Shown in pieces: positions 27,435-35,086 of a stretch of DNA of 35,902 nucleotides. The stretch comes from an uncultured Clostridia bacterium. Lineage in GTDB: Bacteria > Bacillota > Clostridia > Oscillospirales > Ruminococcaceae. Within the stretch, counting starts at the first letter, position 1, and the number at the start of each line of letters is the position of its first letter. The notes under the pieces were generated by a model, which saw nothing but the letters and a program-made list of their open reading frames with translations, was not told where the DNA came from and made no database searches. The stretch lies in assembly GCA_947304245.1 (NCBI GenBank), contig CAMZAK010000007.1, positions 1 through 35,902 on the forward strand, in the 5' to 3' direction. The translations under genes were made by a program, and so were the position numbers.

Positions 27435-28769
27435 TTGCTATTTGAAAATTTATCTAAGAAAATGACAAATATATTTAAAAAACTTAGAGGAAAAGGAAAA
27501 TTAACACAAGCAGATGTTGAAGCTGCTGTTAGAGAAATAAAGCTTGCATTACTCGAAGCGGATGTTAATTTTAAGGTTGTTAAAGAATTCACAGATTCAT
27601 TATATTCAAAAGCAGTAGGGCAAGAAGTTTTAAAAAGTTTAACTCCAGAACAACAAATTGTTAAAATTGTTAAAGATGAATTAGTAAATTTAATGCAACA
27701 AGAAGCAAAACCTAATGAAATCGCTTTCCCTTCTAAAGGTCCTTGTGTTGTTATGATTTGTGGTTTGCAGGGTAGTGGAAAAACAACATTTTCAGCAAAA
27801 CTTGCAAAGTATTACTTAAAAAAAGGACATAGGCCGTTACTTGTGGCATGCGATGTTTACAGGCCAGCAGCAATAGAACAATTAAAAGTTGTTGGAAAAG
27901 CTGCCGAGGTGGAAGTTTTTGAAATGCTTAATGAAAAACCAGTCACCATTGCAAAAAATTCTTTAAATTATGCTAAAGATTATGGTTACGATTTATTAAT
28001 AATAGACACTGCAGGAAGACTACAAATTGATGACGAATTAATGATTGAATTAGAAGAATTAAAGAATTCTTTAAAAACTAATGAAATTTTATTTGTTGTA
28101 GATGCTATGGCAGGGCAAGACATTGTTAATGTTGCAAAAGAGTTTAATGAGAGAATAAATTATGATGGAGTTGTTTTAACAAAATTAGACGGAGACAGTA
28201 GAGGTGGAGCAGCTCTTTCGGTTTTGCAAACCACTAAAAAGCCTGTTAAATTTATTAGTGTTGGTGAAAAATTAGAAGAATTAGAAAGATTTGATGCAGA
28301 AAGAATGGCTTCTAGAATTTTAGGAATGGGTGATGTTTTAACATTAGTTGAAAAAGCTCAAAATAACATTAAATTAGAAGATGCTGAGGAAATTGCTGAA
28401 AAGCTTAAAAAAAACGGATTTGACATGGAAGATTTATTGAAACAAATGAAGCAGATTAAAAAAATGGGATCTATTAAAAGTATAATAAATATGTTGCCTG
28501 GTATGGCAGGGAAAATTAATGATGAAGAATTGGAAAAAGGTGAAGACAAAATTAAAAAAGTTGAAGCAATTATTAATTCTATGACTAAAAAAGAAAAAAA
28601 AGATCCTTCTATAATAGATTACAGTAGGAAAAAAAGAATTTCCAAAGGAAGTTGTACAACAATTACTGAAATAAATCAGCTTTTAAAACAATTTGCTCAG
28701 ATGAAAAAAATATTTAAGAATTTTAAAGGCAAGAAAAAATTTTTTAATATGCCATTTTTGAAAATTTAG
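27435..28769 (+). CDS. ffh: Signal recognition particle GTPase Ffh
   Basis: SRP54 homologue that binds 4.5S/scRNA and signal sequences and delivers ribosomes to FtsY. The 444-residue protein has the helical N domain (1-95), and a G domain with GLQGSGKTT (110-118), DVYRPAAIEQL, DTAGRL and TKLDGDSRGG. The M domain has GMGDVLTLVEKAQ, NMLPGMAGKI and RKKRISKGSCTTITEINQLLKQF; the last deviates slightly from the usual KGSGT. The start is TTG 27435, seven bases after GGAGG. ylxM, the usual upstream partner, is absent. Confidence 0.97.
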   Translation: MLFENLSKKMTNIFKKLRGKGKLTQADVEAAVREIKLALLEADVNFKVVKEFTDSLYSKAVGQEVLKSLTPEQQIVKIVKDELVNLMQQEAKPNEIAFPSKGPCVVMICGLQGSGKTTFSAKLAKYYLKKGHRPLLVACDVYRPAAIEQLKVVGKAAEVEVFEMLNEKPVTIAKNSLNYAKDYGYDLLIIDTAGRLQIDDELMIELEELKNSLKTNEILFVVDAMAGQDIVNVAKEFNERINYDGVVLTKLDGDSRGGAALSVLQTTKKPVKFISVGEKLEELERFDAERMASRILGMGDVLTLVEKAQNNIKLEDAEEIAEKLKKNGFDMEDLLKQMKQIKKMGSIKSIINMLPGMAGKINDEELEKGEDKIKKVEAIINSMTKKEKKDPSIIDYSRKKRISKGSCTTITEINQLLKQFAQMKKIFKNFKGKKKFFNMPFLKI

Positions 28770-28830
28770 ATTAGAAAATAAATTTAATTAAAAAAATTGT
28801 TTAATATGAATTTTGGGAGGAATAATAACA

Positions 28831-29073
28831 ATGTCGGTTAAAATAAGACTGAAAAGAATTGGATCTAAAAAAACTCCTTATTACAGGATAGTTGTTGCAG
28901 ATTCTAGATATCCTAGAGATGGGAGATTTATTGAGGAAATTGGAATATATGACCCTTTAAAAGAACCATCAGAAATAATAGTAAAAAAAGAAAGGGTGGA
29001 ATATTGGAAGTTAAAAGGTGCAAAACCAACACAGGTTTTAGAGAAATTGTTTAAGAAAAATGAAATAATATAA
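28831..29073 (+). CDS. rpsP: 30S ribosomal protein S16
   Basis: Small-subunit assembly protein, 80 residues from ATG 28831, beginning [19 protein letters not shown] and containing [17 protein letters not shown]. An upstream in-frame codon at 28813 overlaps the GGGAGG ribosome site (28815-28820) and is rejected as the start. It lies in the standard ffh-rpsP-khpA-rimM-trmD order. Confidence 0.97.
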   Translation: MSVKIRLKRIGSKKTPYYRIVVADSRYPRDGRFIEEIGIYDPLKEPSEIIVKKERVEYWKLKGAKPTQVLEKLFKKNEII

Positions 29074-29103
29074 GTTTGATGTTTTTGGAGGTTTAAAAAT
29101 ATA

Positions 29104-29346
29104 ATGGATCGTTTAGAAGAATTGTTAGTATCTTTATCAAAAGGATTAGTGGAAAAAACAGAATCTGTTAAGGTTACTGTTAATGAGCCAAATGAAGATA
29201 ATATTGTGGTATATCGCCTTGAGGTTGATGATGCAGACAAAGGCCGCATAATAGGAAAGCAAGGAAGAATTGCAAAAGCAATTAGAGTTGTTATGAAAGC
29301 TGCAGCTAACAGAATAGGAAAGAAGATTATGATTGAAATAGTTTAG
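29104..29346 (+). CDS. khpA: KH-domain RNA-binding protein KhpA
   Basis: Single type II KH domain protein of 80 residues (YlqC/KhpA). The RNA-binding loop is GKQG (51-54) in GRIIGKQGRIAKAIR. In streptococci KhpA pairs with KhpB (Jag/EloR) and influences cell elongation and small-RNA binding; khpB is not in this window. The stop codon overlaps the ribosome site of rimM, indicating tight coupling. Confidence 0.95.
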   Translation: MDRLEELLVSLSKGLVEKTESVKVTVNEPNEDNIVVYRLEVDDADKGRIIGKQGRIAKAIRVVMKAAANRIGKKIMIEIV

Positions 29347-29355
29347 GAGAAAATT

Positions 29356-29871
29356 TTGAGTAAAAAGGCTTTTTTAGAGATAGGCAAAATCACATCTTTA
29401 CACGGAATCAAAGGTTTTTTGAAAGTGAGAGGGTGGTGTGATGATGTTTATGTCTTTAAAAGCCTATCTTACATTTACTTAGATGAAAATGGTTTAAAAG
29501 GGCTTAAAATTAAAAATGTTAAATTTATTAAACAAGATGTTTTGTTGTTGTTAGAGGGAATTGAAAACGCTGAAATAGCAAAAGAATTGATTGGTGTAAT
29601 TATTTATGCTAAAAGAGAAGACTTAAAAGTTAAAGAAGACGAAAATTTTATACAAGATTTAATAGGAATTAAAATTAATGATTATTATGAAAAAACTAAA
29701 TGTTATGGTGAAATTAAAGATGTTCTTAAAATTAGGGGTAGAAGCTTATATTTAATAAAAACTAAAGAAAAAAAAGAGGTTATGATTCCTGCTAATGAAG
29801 AATTCATTAAAGAGAAAAGACTAGATGAAGGCAAGATTTATGTTAAATTAATAGATGGATTGTTGGAATGA
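29356..29871 (+). CDS. rimM: 16S rRNA processing protein RimM
   Basis: Assembly factor for the 30S head that binds S19. The 171-residue protein has the N-terminal beta-barrel start FLEIGKITSLHGIKGFLKV and a C-terminal PRC-barrel (about 95-171) including VMIPANEEFIKE. The start is TTG 29356, six bases after TAGGAG. Position between khpA and trmD is canonical. Confidence 0.94.
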   Translation: MSKKAFLEIGKITSLHGIKGFLKVRGWCDDVYVFKSLSYIYLDENGLKGLKIKNVKFIKQDVLLLLEGIENAEIAKELIGVIIYAKREDLKVKEDENFIQDLIGIKINDYYEKTKCYGEIKDVLKIRGRSLYLIKTKEKKEVMIPANEEFIKEKRLDEGKIYVKLIDGLLE

Positions 29872-29910
29872 TTTAAATAATTATTAATATTTTAAAGAAA
29901 AGAGAAGAAA

Positions 29911-30615
29911 ATGTTTAATGTGGATGTTGCTACTTTGTTTCCTGAAATGTTTAGTGCAATTTTAAATTGTAGTATTTTGAAAAAAGCAAGAGAAAAAAAT
30001 TTAATAGATGTTGTAATACACAACATTAGAGATTACAGTGAAGATAAACATAAAAAAGTGGATGACTACCCCTATGGTGGTGGTTTTGGAATGCTTTTAA
30101 AAGCAGAACCAATTTTTAAATGTTATGAGGCAGTTAAAAAAAAAAGAAAAGGGAAGATTAAAGTAATATATCTTTCACCACAAGGTGAAATTTTAAATCA
30201 AAAAAAAGTGGTGGAAATTTCAAAATTTAAAGAAAATATATTTTTGTTGTGTGGACATTATGAAGGAATAGACCAAAGAATTATAGATTTTATTGTTGAC
30301 GAAGAAATTTCAATTGGAGATTATGTTTTAACTGGTGGAGAATTGGGCGCTTTAGTTTTGTTAGATGCGGCAATTAGAATAATTCCTGGTGTTTTAAGTG
30401 ATGAGGAATGTTATGTAAATGAGAGCCACTATAATGGTTTACTGGAATACCCTCAATACACTCGTCCTGAAAATTGGAGAGGAATTAAAATTCCAGAAGT
30501 TTTAAAGTCTGGTAACCATAAAGAAATAGAGAGATGGCGTAAGGAAAAATCTTTAGAAATAACTAAAATTAAAAGGCCAGATATGTATGAAAATTATACT
30601 TTAGATAAAACTTAA
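29911..30615 (+). CDS. trmD: tRNA (guanine-N1-)-methyltransferase TrmD
   Basis: SPOUT-family enzyme that makes m1G37 in tRNAs and so prevents frameshifting. The 234-residue protein has DYPYGGGFGMLLKAEP, the knotted AdoMet site LCGHYEGIDQRI, and EISIGDYVLTGGELGAL followed by the Asp of LLDAAIRIIPGVL. Purine-rich GAGAAG precedes the ATG. rplS (L19), its near-constant downstream partner, is replaced by an HPr-like gene. Confidence 0.97.
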   Translation: MFNVDVATLFPEMFSAILNCSILKKAREKNLIDVVIHNIRDYSEDKHKKVDDYPYGGGFGMLLKAEPIFKCYEAVKKKRKGKIKVIYLSPQGEILNQKKVVEISKFKENIFLLCGHYEGIDQRIIDFIVDEEISIGDYVLTGGELGALVLLDAAIRIIPGVLSDEECYVNESHYNGLLEYPQYTRPENWRGIKIPEVLKSGNHKEIERWRKEKSLEITKIKRPDMYENYTLDKT

Positions 30616-30649
30616 AATAAGTTAAAATAATATGAGGAAAATTTTAAAA

Positions 30650-30910
30650 ATGTATGAAAAAGAAATATTAATAAAGAATAATATTGGTTTACATTCAAAA
30701 GTTTCTGCTAATTTTGTTAAAAAAGCCAAAGAATTTAAATCTTTAATTTGGCTTTGTAAAGAAGAAGATTCCATAAATGCTAAAAATCTTTTAGAAGTTT
30801 TGTCTTTAGGAATTATGAATGGAGAAAAGATTAAAATTTCTGCTGATGGTGTGGATGAGGAGCAAGCTGTTGATGCTTTGGTTAAATTTTTAAGTAATGT
30901 TAAGGTATAG
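30650..30910 (+). CDS. ptsH: HPr-family phosphocarrier-like protein, Asn at position 46
   Basis: Eighty-six residues with the HPr fold pattern and numbering that coincides with Bacillus HPr. His15 is present (NIGLHSKVSA), but the flanking Arg17-Pro18 are Lys-Val. Ser46, the HPr-kinase target, is Asn46 in NAKNLLEVLSLGIMNG. It may therefore still carry phosphate on His15 but cannot be controlled through Ser46 in the classic way. ATG 30650 is preferred because GAGGAAA lies 12 bases upstream; the in-frame ATG 30632 has no ribosome site. No enzyme I or other PTS gene is nearby. It may be a true HPr or a regulatory relative. Confidence 0.8.
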   Translation: MYEKEILIKNNIGLHSKVSANFVKKAKEFKSLIWLCKEEDSINAKNLLEVLSLGIMNGEKIKISADGVDEEQAVDALVKFLSNVKV

Positions 30911-30922
30911 TTTATCTATACC
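30904..30922 (+). repeat. Perfect inverted repeat over the HPr stop codon
   Basis: GGTATAG (30904-30910), a five-base TTTAT loop and CTATACC (30916-30922) form a perfect seven-pair hairpin that includes the stop codon. There is no immediate T-run, so it may only protect the mRNA 3' end or assist the following terminator. Confidence 0.5.
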
Positions 30923-30937
30923 ATAAATATTGTTTTT

Positions 30938-30966
30938 ATTACGTTAATTATAACGTAATTTTTTTA
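30938..30966 (+). terminator. Rho-independent terminator after the ffh-trmD-HPr operon
   Basis: ATTACGTTA (30938-30946) and TAACGTAAT (30951-30959) form a perfect nine-pair stem around an ATTA loop, followed by TTTTTT. The stem is AT-rich but perfect and placed between two genes, so termination here is likely. Confidence 0.7.
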
Positions 30967-31018
30967 TATATTTATTTTAATAAAATGCATAAATATTTTT
31001 AAAAGGAAAATTTAAAAT

Positions 31019-32851
31019 ATGGATATGTTGAACAAAAATAAAGATAAAGCTTTAAAGTTAACAACAAAACCTGGTGTATATTTAATGAAAAACTTAAAAG
31101 AAGAAATAATTTATATTGGAAAAGCAAAAAATTTAAAAAATAGAGTGATTAGTTATTTTAGAAATTTAAATGCGAATAACTTAAAAGTTAGAAAAATGGT
31201 TGAAAATGTTGCAGATTTTGATTTTATAATAACTAAAACAGAGTTTGAAGCTTTGGTTTTAGAATGTAGTTTAATTAAAGAATATAAACCAAAATATAAT
31301 ATTTTGCTAAAAGACAGCAAAGGTTATAAATACATTAAAATCCCTAATACTGCTTTTCCAAAAATTGAAGTTTGCACTAAAAAACAAAAAGATGGTGCTA
31401 AATATATTGGCCCTTTTGTTAATTCATTTTCTGTTAAACAAGCTGTTGAAGAAGTAAACAAAATTTTTATGCTGCCAACCTGCAAAAACGATTTTTCTAA
31501 ACCATTCCAAAAAAAAAGACCATGCTTGAATTTTTACATTAAAAGATGTATGGGTGTTTGCCAAAAAAAAATATCTTCAGAAGAATATTTAAAAATTTTA
31601 AATCAGGCTATTATTTACATTAAAAATGGTGGAACATCTTACATTGAAAAAATTAAAAAAGAGATGGAAAATTTAGCAAAAAAACAAGATTTTGAAAAAG
31701 CTATTAAATTAAGAGACAAATTAAAAGCAATAGAAAAAATAACACAAAAACAAAAGGTTTATTTAAATGAGAATTTGAATGCAGATGTAATAGCTTATTA
31801 TTGTTTAAGAATGGTTTCTTCTTTTGAAGAAGAAATTTGTTTTGTTATTTTAAAAATTAAAGCTGGGAAGATTTACAATAAAGAAAATTTTATTTTTAAC
31901 ATAACCACTAGTGTAGATAACATAAAAGAAGATTTTCTAGCAAGGTATTATTTTAAAAAAGAAGACATACCAAAAAGTGTTATTTTAGATTATGAACCAA
32001 AAAATTTAGAATTATATGAAAAATATTTAAAAGAGCAAGCAAACCACAAGGTTGAAATTAAAATTCCGAAAAAAGGTGTTTTAAAGGAACTTGCAAAAAT
32101 GGCATATGAAAATTCTAAAGAGATTTTAAATTTAAAGAATAAAGATATTTTTAGAGAAGATGAAACATTGCTAGAATTAAAAAAATTTCTAAACTTAAAA
32201 AAAACACCAAACTACATTGAAGCATATGATGTTTCTAATTTAGGAAATTTTGGAATTGTAGGAGGTATGATTGTTTTTAAAAACGGTGGGTTTTACAAAA
32301 AAAATTATAGAAAATTTAAAATAAAGACGGTTAAAAATAAGGATGATTACGCTTGTACTAGAGAAATTTTACAAAGAAGAATAGAAAGATTTAAAAAACA
32401 AGAAGATGAATCTTTTAAAGTTTTGCCAGATTTAATATTTTTAGATGGGGGAAAAAGCCATTTAATGGCTGCAAAAAAAATTTTTGAAAAAGAGAATTTT
32501 AAAGTGCCTTGTTTTGGTTTGGTTAAAGATGAAAAACACAAAACAAGGGCTATTGTTTCAGAAAAAGGGGAAATTTCAATAAAAAATGATTCTAAAATTT
32601 TTTTAATGCTTAGTAAAATACAAGAAGAAGTGCACAGATTTACAATAACATACCAAAAAAACTTAAGAAAAAAAGAAAATTTAAACTTTAAATTAAATGG
32701 TTTGGAAAGAATTGGAGAAAAAACTTCTATTAAAATTTTAAAACATTATGAAAATTTAGAAGAAATTAAAAAAAGCACATCGGAGGAAATTTCTAAAATT
32801 GCAAAAATTAGTTTAAAAAAAGCAGAAGAAATTTTAAAGTTTTTTGAATAA
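31019..32851 (+). CDS. uvrC: Excinuclease ABC subunit C
   Basis: Dual-incision nuclease of nucleotide-excision repair. The 610-residue protein has the N-terminal GIY-YIG nuclease (PGVYLMKN and IYIGKAKNLKNRV, about 17-95), the UVR motif that contacts UvrB (about 205-240), the RNase-H-like 3'-side nuclease with IEAYDVSNLGNFGIVGGMIV and LIFLDGGKSHL, and a C-terminal double helix-hairpin-helix (about 555-610). The ATG 31019 lies 11 bases after AGGA; ATG 31025 is an alternative. uvrA and uvrB are not in the window. Confidence 0.96.
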   Translation: MDMLNKNKDKALKLTTKPGVYLMKNLKEEIIYIGKAKNLKNRVISYFRNLNANNLKVRKMVENVADFDFIITKTEFEALVLECSLIKEYKPKYNILLKDSKGYKYIKIPNTAFPKIEVCTKKQKDGAKYIGPFVNSFSVKQAVEEVNKIFMLPTCKNDFSKPFQKKRPCLNFYIKRCMGVCQKKISSEEYLKILNQAIIYIKNGGTSYIEKIKKEMENLAKKQDFEKAIKLRDKLKAIEKITQKQKVYLNENLNADVIAYYCLRMVSSFEEEICFVILKIKAGKIYNKENFIFNITTSVDNIKEDFLARYYFKKEDIPKSVILDYEPKNLELYEKYLKEQANHKVEIKIPKKGVLKELAKMAYENSKEILNLKNKDIFREDETLLELKKFLNLKKTPNYIEAYDVSNLGNFGIVGGMIVFKNGGFYKKNYRKFKIKTVKNKDDYACTREILQRRIERFKKQEDESFKVLPDLIFLDGGKSHLMAAKKIFEKENFKVPCFGLVKDEKHKTRAIVSEKGEISIKNDSKIFLMLSKIQEEVHRFTITYQKNLRKKENLNFKLNGLERIGEKTSIKILKHYENLEEIKKSTSEEISKIAKISLKKAEEILKFFE

Positions 32852-32970
32852 ATCTGTTGAAATATAGCATATTATTTTAAATAAAACAAAATAATAAAAA
32901 CAAATTCGACAATTATACTATAATTTAGTTAAAATTTATAAAATAAAATGATAAATTTTTGGTAAATCTA

Positions 32971-32999
32971 TTGACTCATTTTTTTATTGATGATATACT
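32971..32999 (+). promoter_or_regulatory. Extended -10 promoter of the sugar-phosphate transporter gene
   Basis: TTGACT (32971-32976) and TATACT (32994-32999) are 17 bases apart, with TGA (32991-32993) directly before the -10. The leader would be about 35 bases. No operator-like repeat overlaps it, so expression may be strong and constitutive. Confidence 0.75.
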
Positions 33000-33040
33000 C
33001 AATTCGGTAAAAAAATAATAGGAAAGGTGTGTTATATTAT

Positions 33041-34480
33041 ATGGCTAATGGATTTCTGAACTTTTTTAAAGAACCCGAAGCGAAACCAGTTATTAAAGAC
33101 AAAGAGCAAGTTAACTTAAAATATAAGCATTTTCAAAGGCGATTGTTTTATTCTTTATATATTGGTTATGTTGTATCTTACATTGGTAGAAAAAATCTTT
33201 CTGTTGCAATGCCAGGTATTAGTAAGAGTTTTAACTTAGCGAATACAGATTTAGGTGTTTTACTCGGAACATTTTATGTCACATATGGAGTAGGAAAATT
33301 CATTAATGGAATGATTGCAGACAAAGCTAATGTTAGAACATTTTTTTCAACTGCATTAATTATGGCAGCAATTTCCTTATTTTGTTTTGCAATTTCTGCT
33401 TCGTTTAGCTTTATTTCCATCTCTGCATTATTATTTTTATTTAGCTTTTTTTGGGGTGCAAATGGATGGTTTCAATCTATGACATTTCCTCCAATTGCAA
33501 AAAGTTTAACCTTTTGGTATGCAAAAAAAGACCGTGGAATTAAGTGGAGTTTAATTTCAACTTCTCATCAAATTGGGGTTTTAGCGTCTACAGTTATTAC
33601 AGTGTTTGCAGTTAAACATCTTGGAGGTTGGCAAGCGGCGTTTTATGTGCCTGGACTAATAACCTTACTAACAGGGTTATGGATGTTTAATAGATTAAGA
33701 GATAAACCCGTAACTTTAGGGTTACCAGAAGTTGAGAGTTATAAAAGAAGTTTAGAAAAAGGGGAGAGTCTTTACGATTTTGACGCTTTAAAAGATACTA
33801 ATTTAGAAGCACCCAGTGGCGATTCGAAAAAAGAAAACGAGAAGACTAAAGATAAAGAAAGTTATAGAAAACTTTTAATTAAAAATGTTTTTTTAAACCC
33901 AGTGGTTTGGATTTTGGTTATTTCATATATGTTCATTTACATTGTAAGAACAGCATCGGAAGACTGGATTACAAAATATTTTGTTGATGTAAGGCATAAT
34001 GATTTAGGAAATGCTACTTCAAAGTTGGTTGTTCTTTCAATTATTGGAGCATTTGGAACAGTTTTAGCAGGAGTAATTTCAGAGAAGATGTTCAAAGGAA
34101 GAAGAGCTCCGGTTAATATTTTATTTTTAGCTGGGTTGGGAGTTAGCCTTCTAGCCTTTTCAACAAACCCAGCAGAATTGCAGGTTTTAGATTATGTTTA
34201 CTCTGCTTTAATTGGAGTTTTCACTGCAGGTTTACAAAACTTGGTGGGATTGTGGATTGTGGAACTTTGTTCTGAAAAAGTTGCTTCTGCAGCCAATGGT
34301 TTTGCTGGAATTTCTTCTTATGTTGGAGCTTATCTTGCTTCTGTGGGCTCTGGTTATTTAATTGATCATTATGGATGGCAGGGCGCATTTATGTATTGGA
34401 TTGTTTCAACAATTGTTGCTTTATTATTAATATTAGTAGTAACACCACAAGAAAGAAAACGCATTAAGAATGTTGTTTAA
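33041..34480 (+). CDS. uhpC: UhpC/UhpT-type organophosphate:phosphate antiporter (MFS)
   Basis: Major facilitator protein of the organophosphate:Pi antiporter family, predicted to exchange hexose-6-phosphate (or glycerol-3-phosphate) for phosphate. It is 479 residues from ATG 33041, with 12 predicted helices and a charged central loop (about 220-285). Arg50 in YIGRKNLSVAMP and Arg303 in YIVRTASEDW match the two substrate-phosphate arginines known in UhpT/GlpT. RLRDKPVTLGLPEVE and WFQSMTFPPIAKSLTFWYA resemble UhpC more than GlpT. No UhpA/UhpB regulators are adjacent, so it is likely the transporter itself, as in intracellular Chlamydia, and not a sensor. It has its own promoter and ends at a bidirectional terminator. 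Substrate is inferred. Confidence 0.88.
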   Translation: MANGFLNFFKEPEAKPVIKDKEQVNLKYKHFQRRLFYSLYIGYVVSYIGRKNLSVAMPGISKSFNLANTDLGVLLGTFYVTYGVGKFINGMIADKANVRTFFSTALIMAAISLFCFAISASFSFISISALLFLFSFFWGANGWFQSMTFPPIAKSLTFWYAKKDRGIKWSLISTSHQIGVLASTVITVFAVKHLGGWQAAFYVPGLITLLTGLWMFNRLRDKPVTLGLPEVESYKRSLEKGESLYDFDALKDTNLEAPSGDSKKENEKTKDKESYRKLLIKNVFLNPVVWILVISYMFIYIVRTASEDWITKYFVDVRHNDLGNATSKLVVLSIIGAFGTVLAGVISEKMFKGRRAPVNILFLAGLGVSLLAFSTNPAELQVLDYVYSALIGVFTAGLQNLVGLWIVELCSEKVASAANGFAGISSYVGAYLASVGSGYLIDHYGWQGAFMYWIVSTIVALLLILVVTPQERKRIKNVV

Positions 34481-34504
34481 TAATTTTAAAAATAATTATA
34501 AAAA

Positions 34505-34537
34505 AAACACTCAAACTTTAAGTTAGTTTGGGTGTTT
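34505..34537. terminator. Bidirectional terminator between convergent genes
   Basis: AAACACTCAAACT (34505-34517) pairs with AGTTTGGGTGTTT (34525-34537) over 13 positions with one G-U, around a seven-base loop. Read leftward, the stem is followed by a run of seven T, a strong terminator for the M23 gene, whose stop codon (34525-34523) lies at the loop edge. Read rightward the T-run is poorer, but it can still end the transporter transcript. Confidence 0.8.
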
Positions 34538-35041
34538 ATTTATATCTTCGTGGTGTAATTCTAAAGTTTCATGTTGTTTAATTTCATTTTCATCTTTAGT
34601 TTGAGTTATTTCTTTAGATATTTCTTGAGATATACTTAAATTAGTGAGAGCAGTGTTAATTAAAAGAACAGGTTTTTGTGGTTTATCTTTAAGGGAGTCG
34701 TTAGGGACAGTACTTATTTTTTGCTCATAATGCAGATGTTCTCCAGAGCTGTCACCAGTGTTGCCAACATTTCCAATTATTTGGCCTCTTTCAACAATAT
34801 TTCCATGATTTATTTCAATAACATTACCATATCCTGTATGGTGGTTATTACCATCTCCCACTGCTGCTAATTTTACTACTCCTTTTTCTGAAGCCATAAC
34901 AGGGTTATTTTGTTTAAATGTTGCAATATCTATTCCTTTATGTCCATGTTTTTTACCTAATTTATCGTAATATATTTCTTTATAATCTTGAGAAATCCTG
35001 CATTTTCCTTGAACTGGAAATAGGTGATGTTCAAAACTCAT
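34523..35041 (-). CDS. M23/LytM-like protein without signal peptide, truncated core
   Basis: A 172-residue leftward protein with a LytM-type zinc-peptidase core. His34 and Asp38 (HKGIDIA) and the His102-x-His104 pair (GEHLHYE) match the metal ligands and second catalytic His. GYGNVIEINHG runs directly into IVERGQIIGNVGNTG, whereas active family members have about 18-20 residues between, including a Tyr-Ala-His segment with the first catalytic His. That segment is missing. There is no signal peptide or membrane helix; the first residues are MSFEHHLFPVQ. The tail (110-172) is polar and Glu/Lys-rich. AAAGGA lies about ten bases before the ATG. It follows a membrane-protein gene on the same strand. 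Activity is doubtful; a binding role is possible. Confidence 0.75.
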   Translation of the reverse strand: MSFEHHLFPVQGKCRISQDYKEIYYDKLGKKHGHKGIDIATFKQNNPVMASEKGVVKLAAVGDGNNHHTGYGNVIEINHGNIVERGQIIGNVGNTGDSSGEHLHYEQKISTVPNDSLKDKPQKPVLLINTALTNLSISQEISKEITQTKDENEIKQHETLELHHEDINKHPN

Positions 35042-35086
35042 AAAATATATTGTCCTTTCTTATAAATATTTATATATAATTTTTGT

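Noticed and set aside
28881..29249. 122-codon leftward frame across rpsP and khpA
   Set aside because: It runs antisense to two clear conserved genes and resembles no family.
32870..32896. Nine-base perfect AT-only inverted repeat after uvrC
   Set aside because: It consists only of A and T with no following T-run on the plus strand; it could be chance and is not called a terminator.
33029..33040. GTG start for the transporter, four codons upstream
   Set aside because: It overlaps the AAAGGTG ribosome site, which serves ATG 33041 better.
34676..34870. Short rightward frame antisense to the M23-like gene
   Set aside because: The leftward frame carries the metal-site motifs and a ribosome site; the rightward one has neither.
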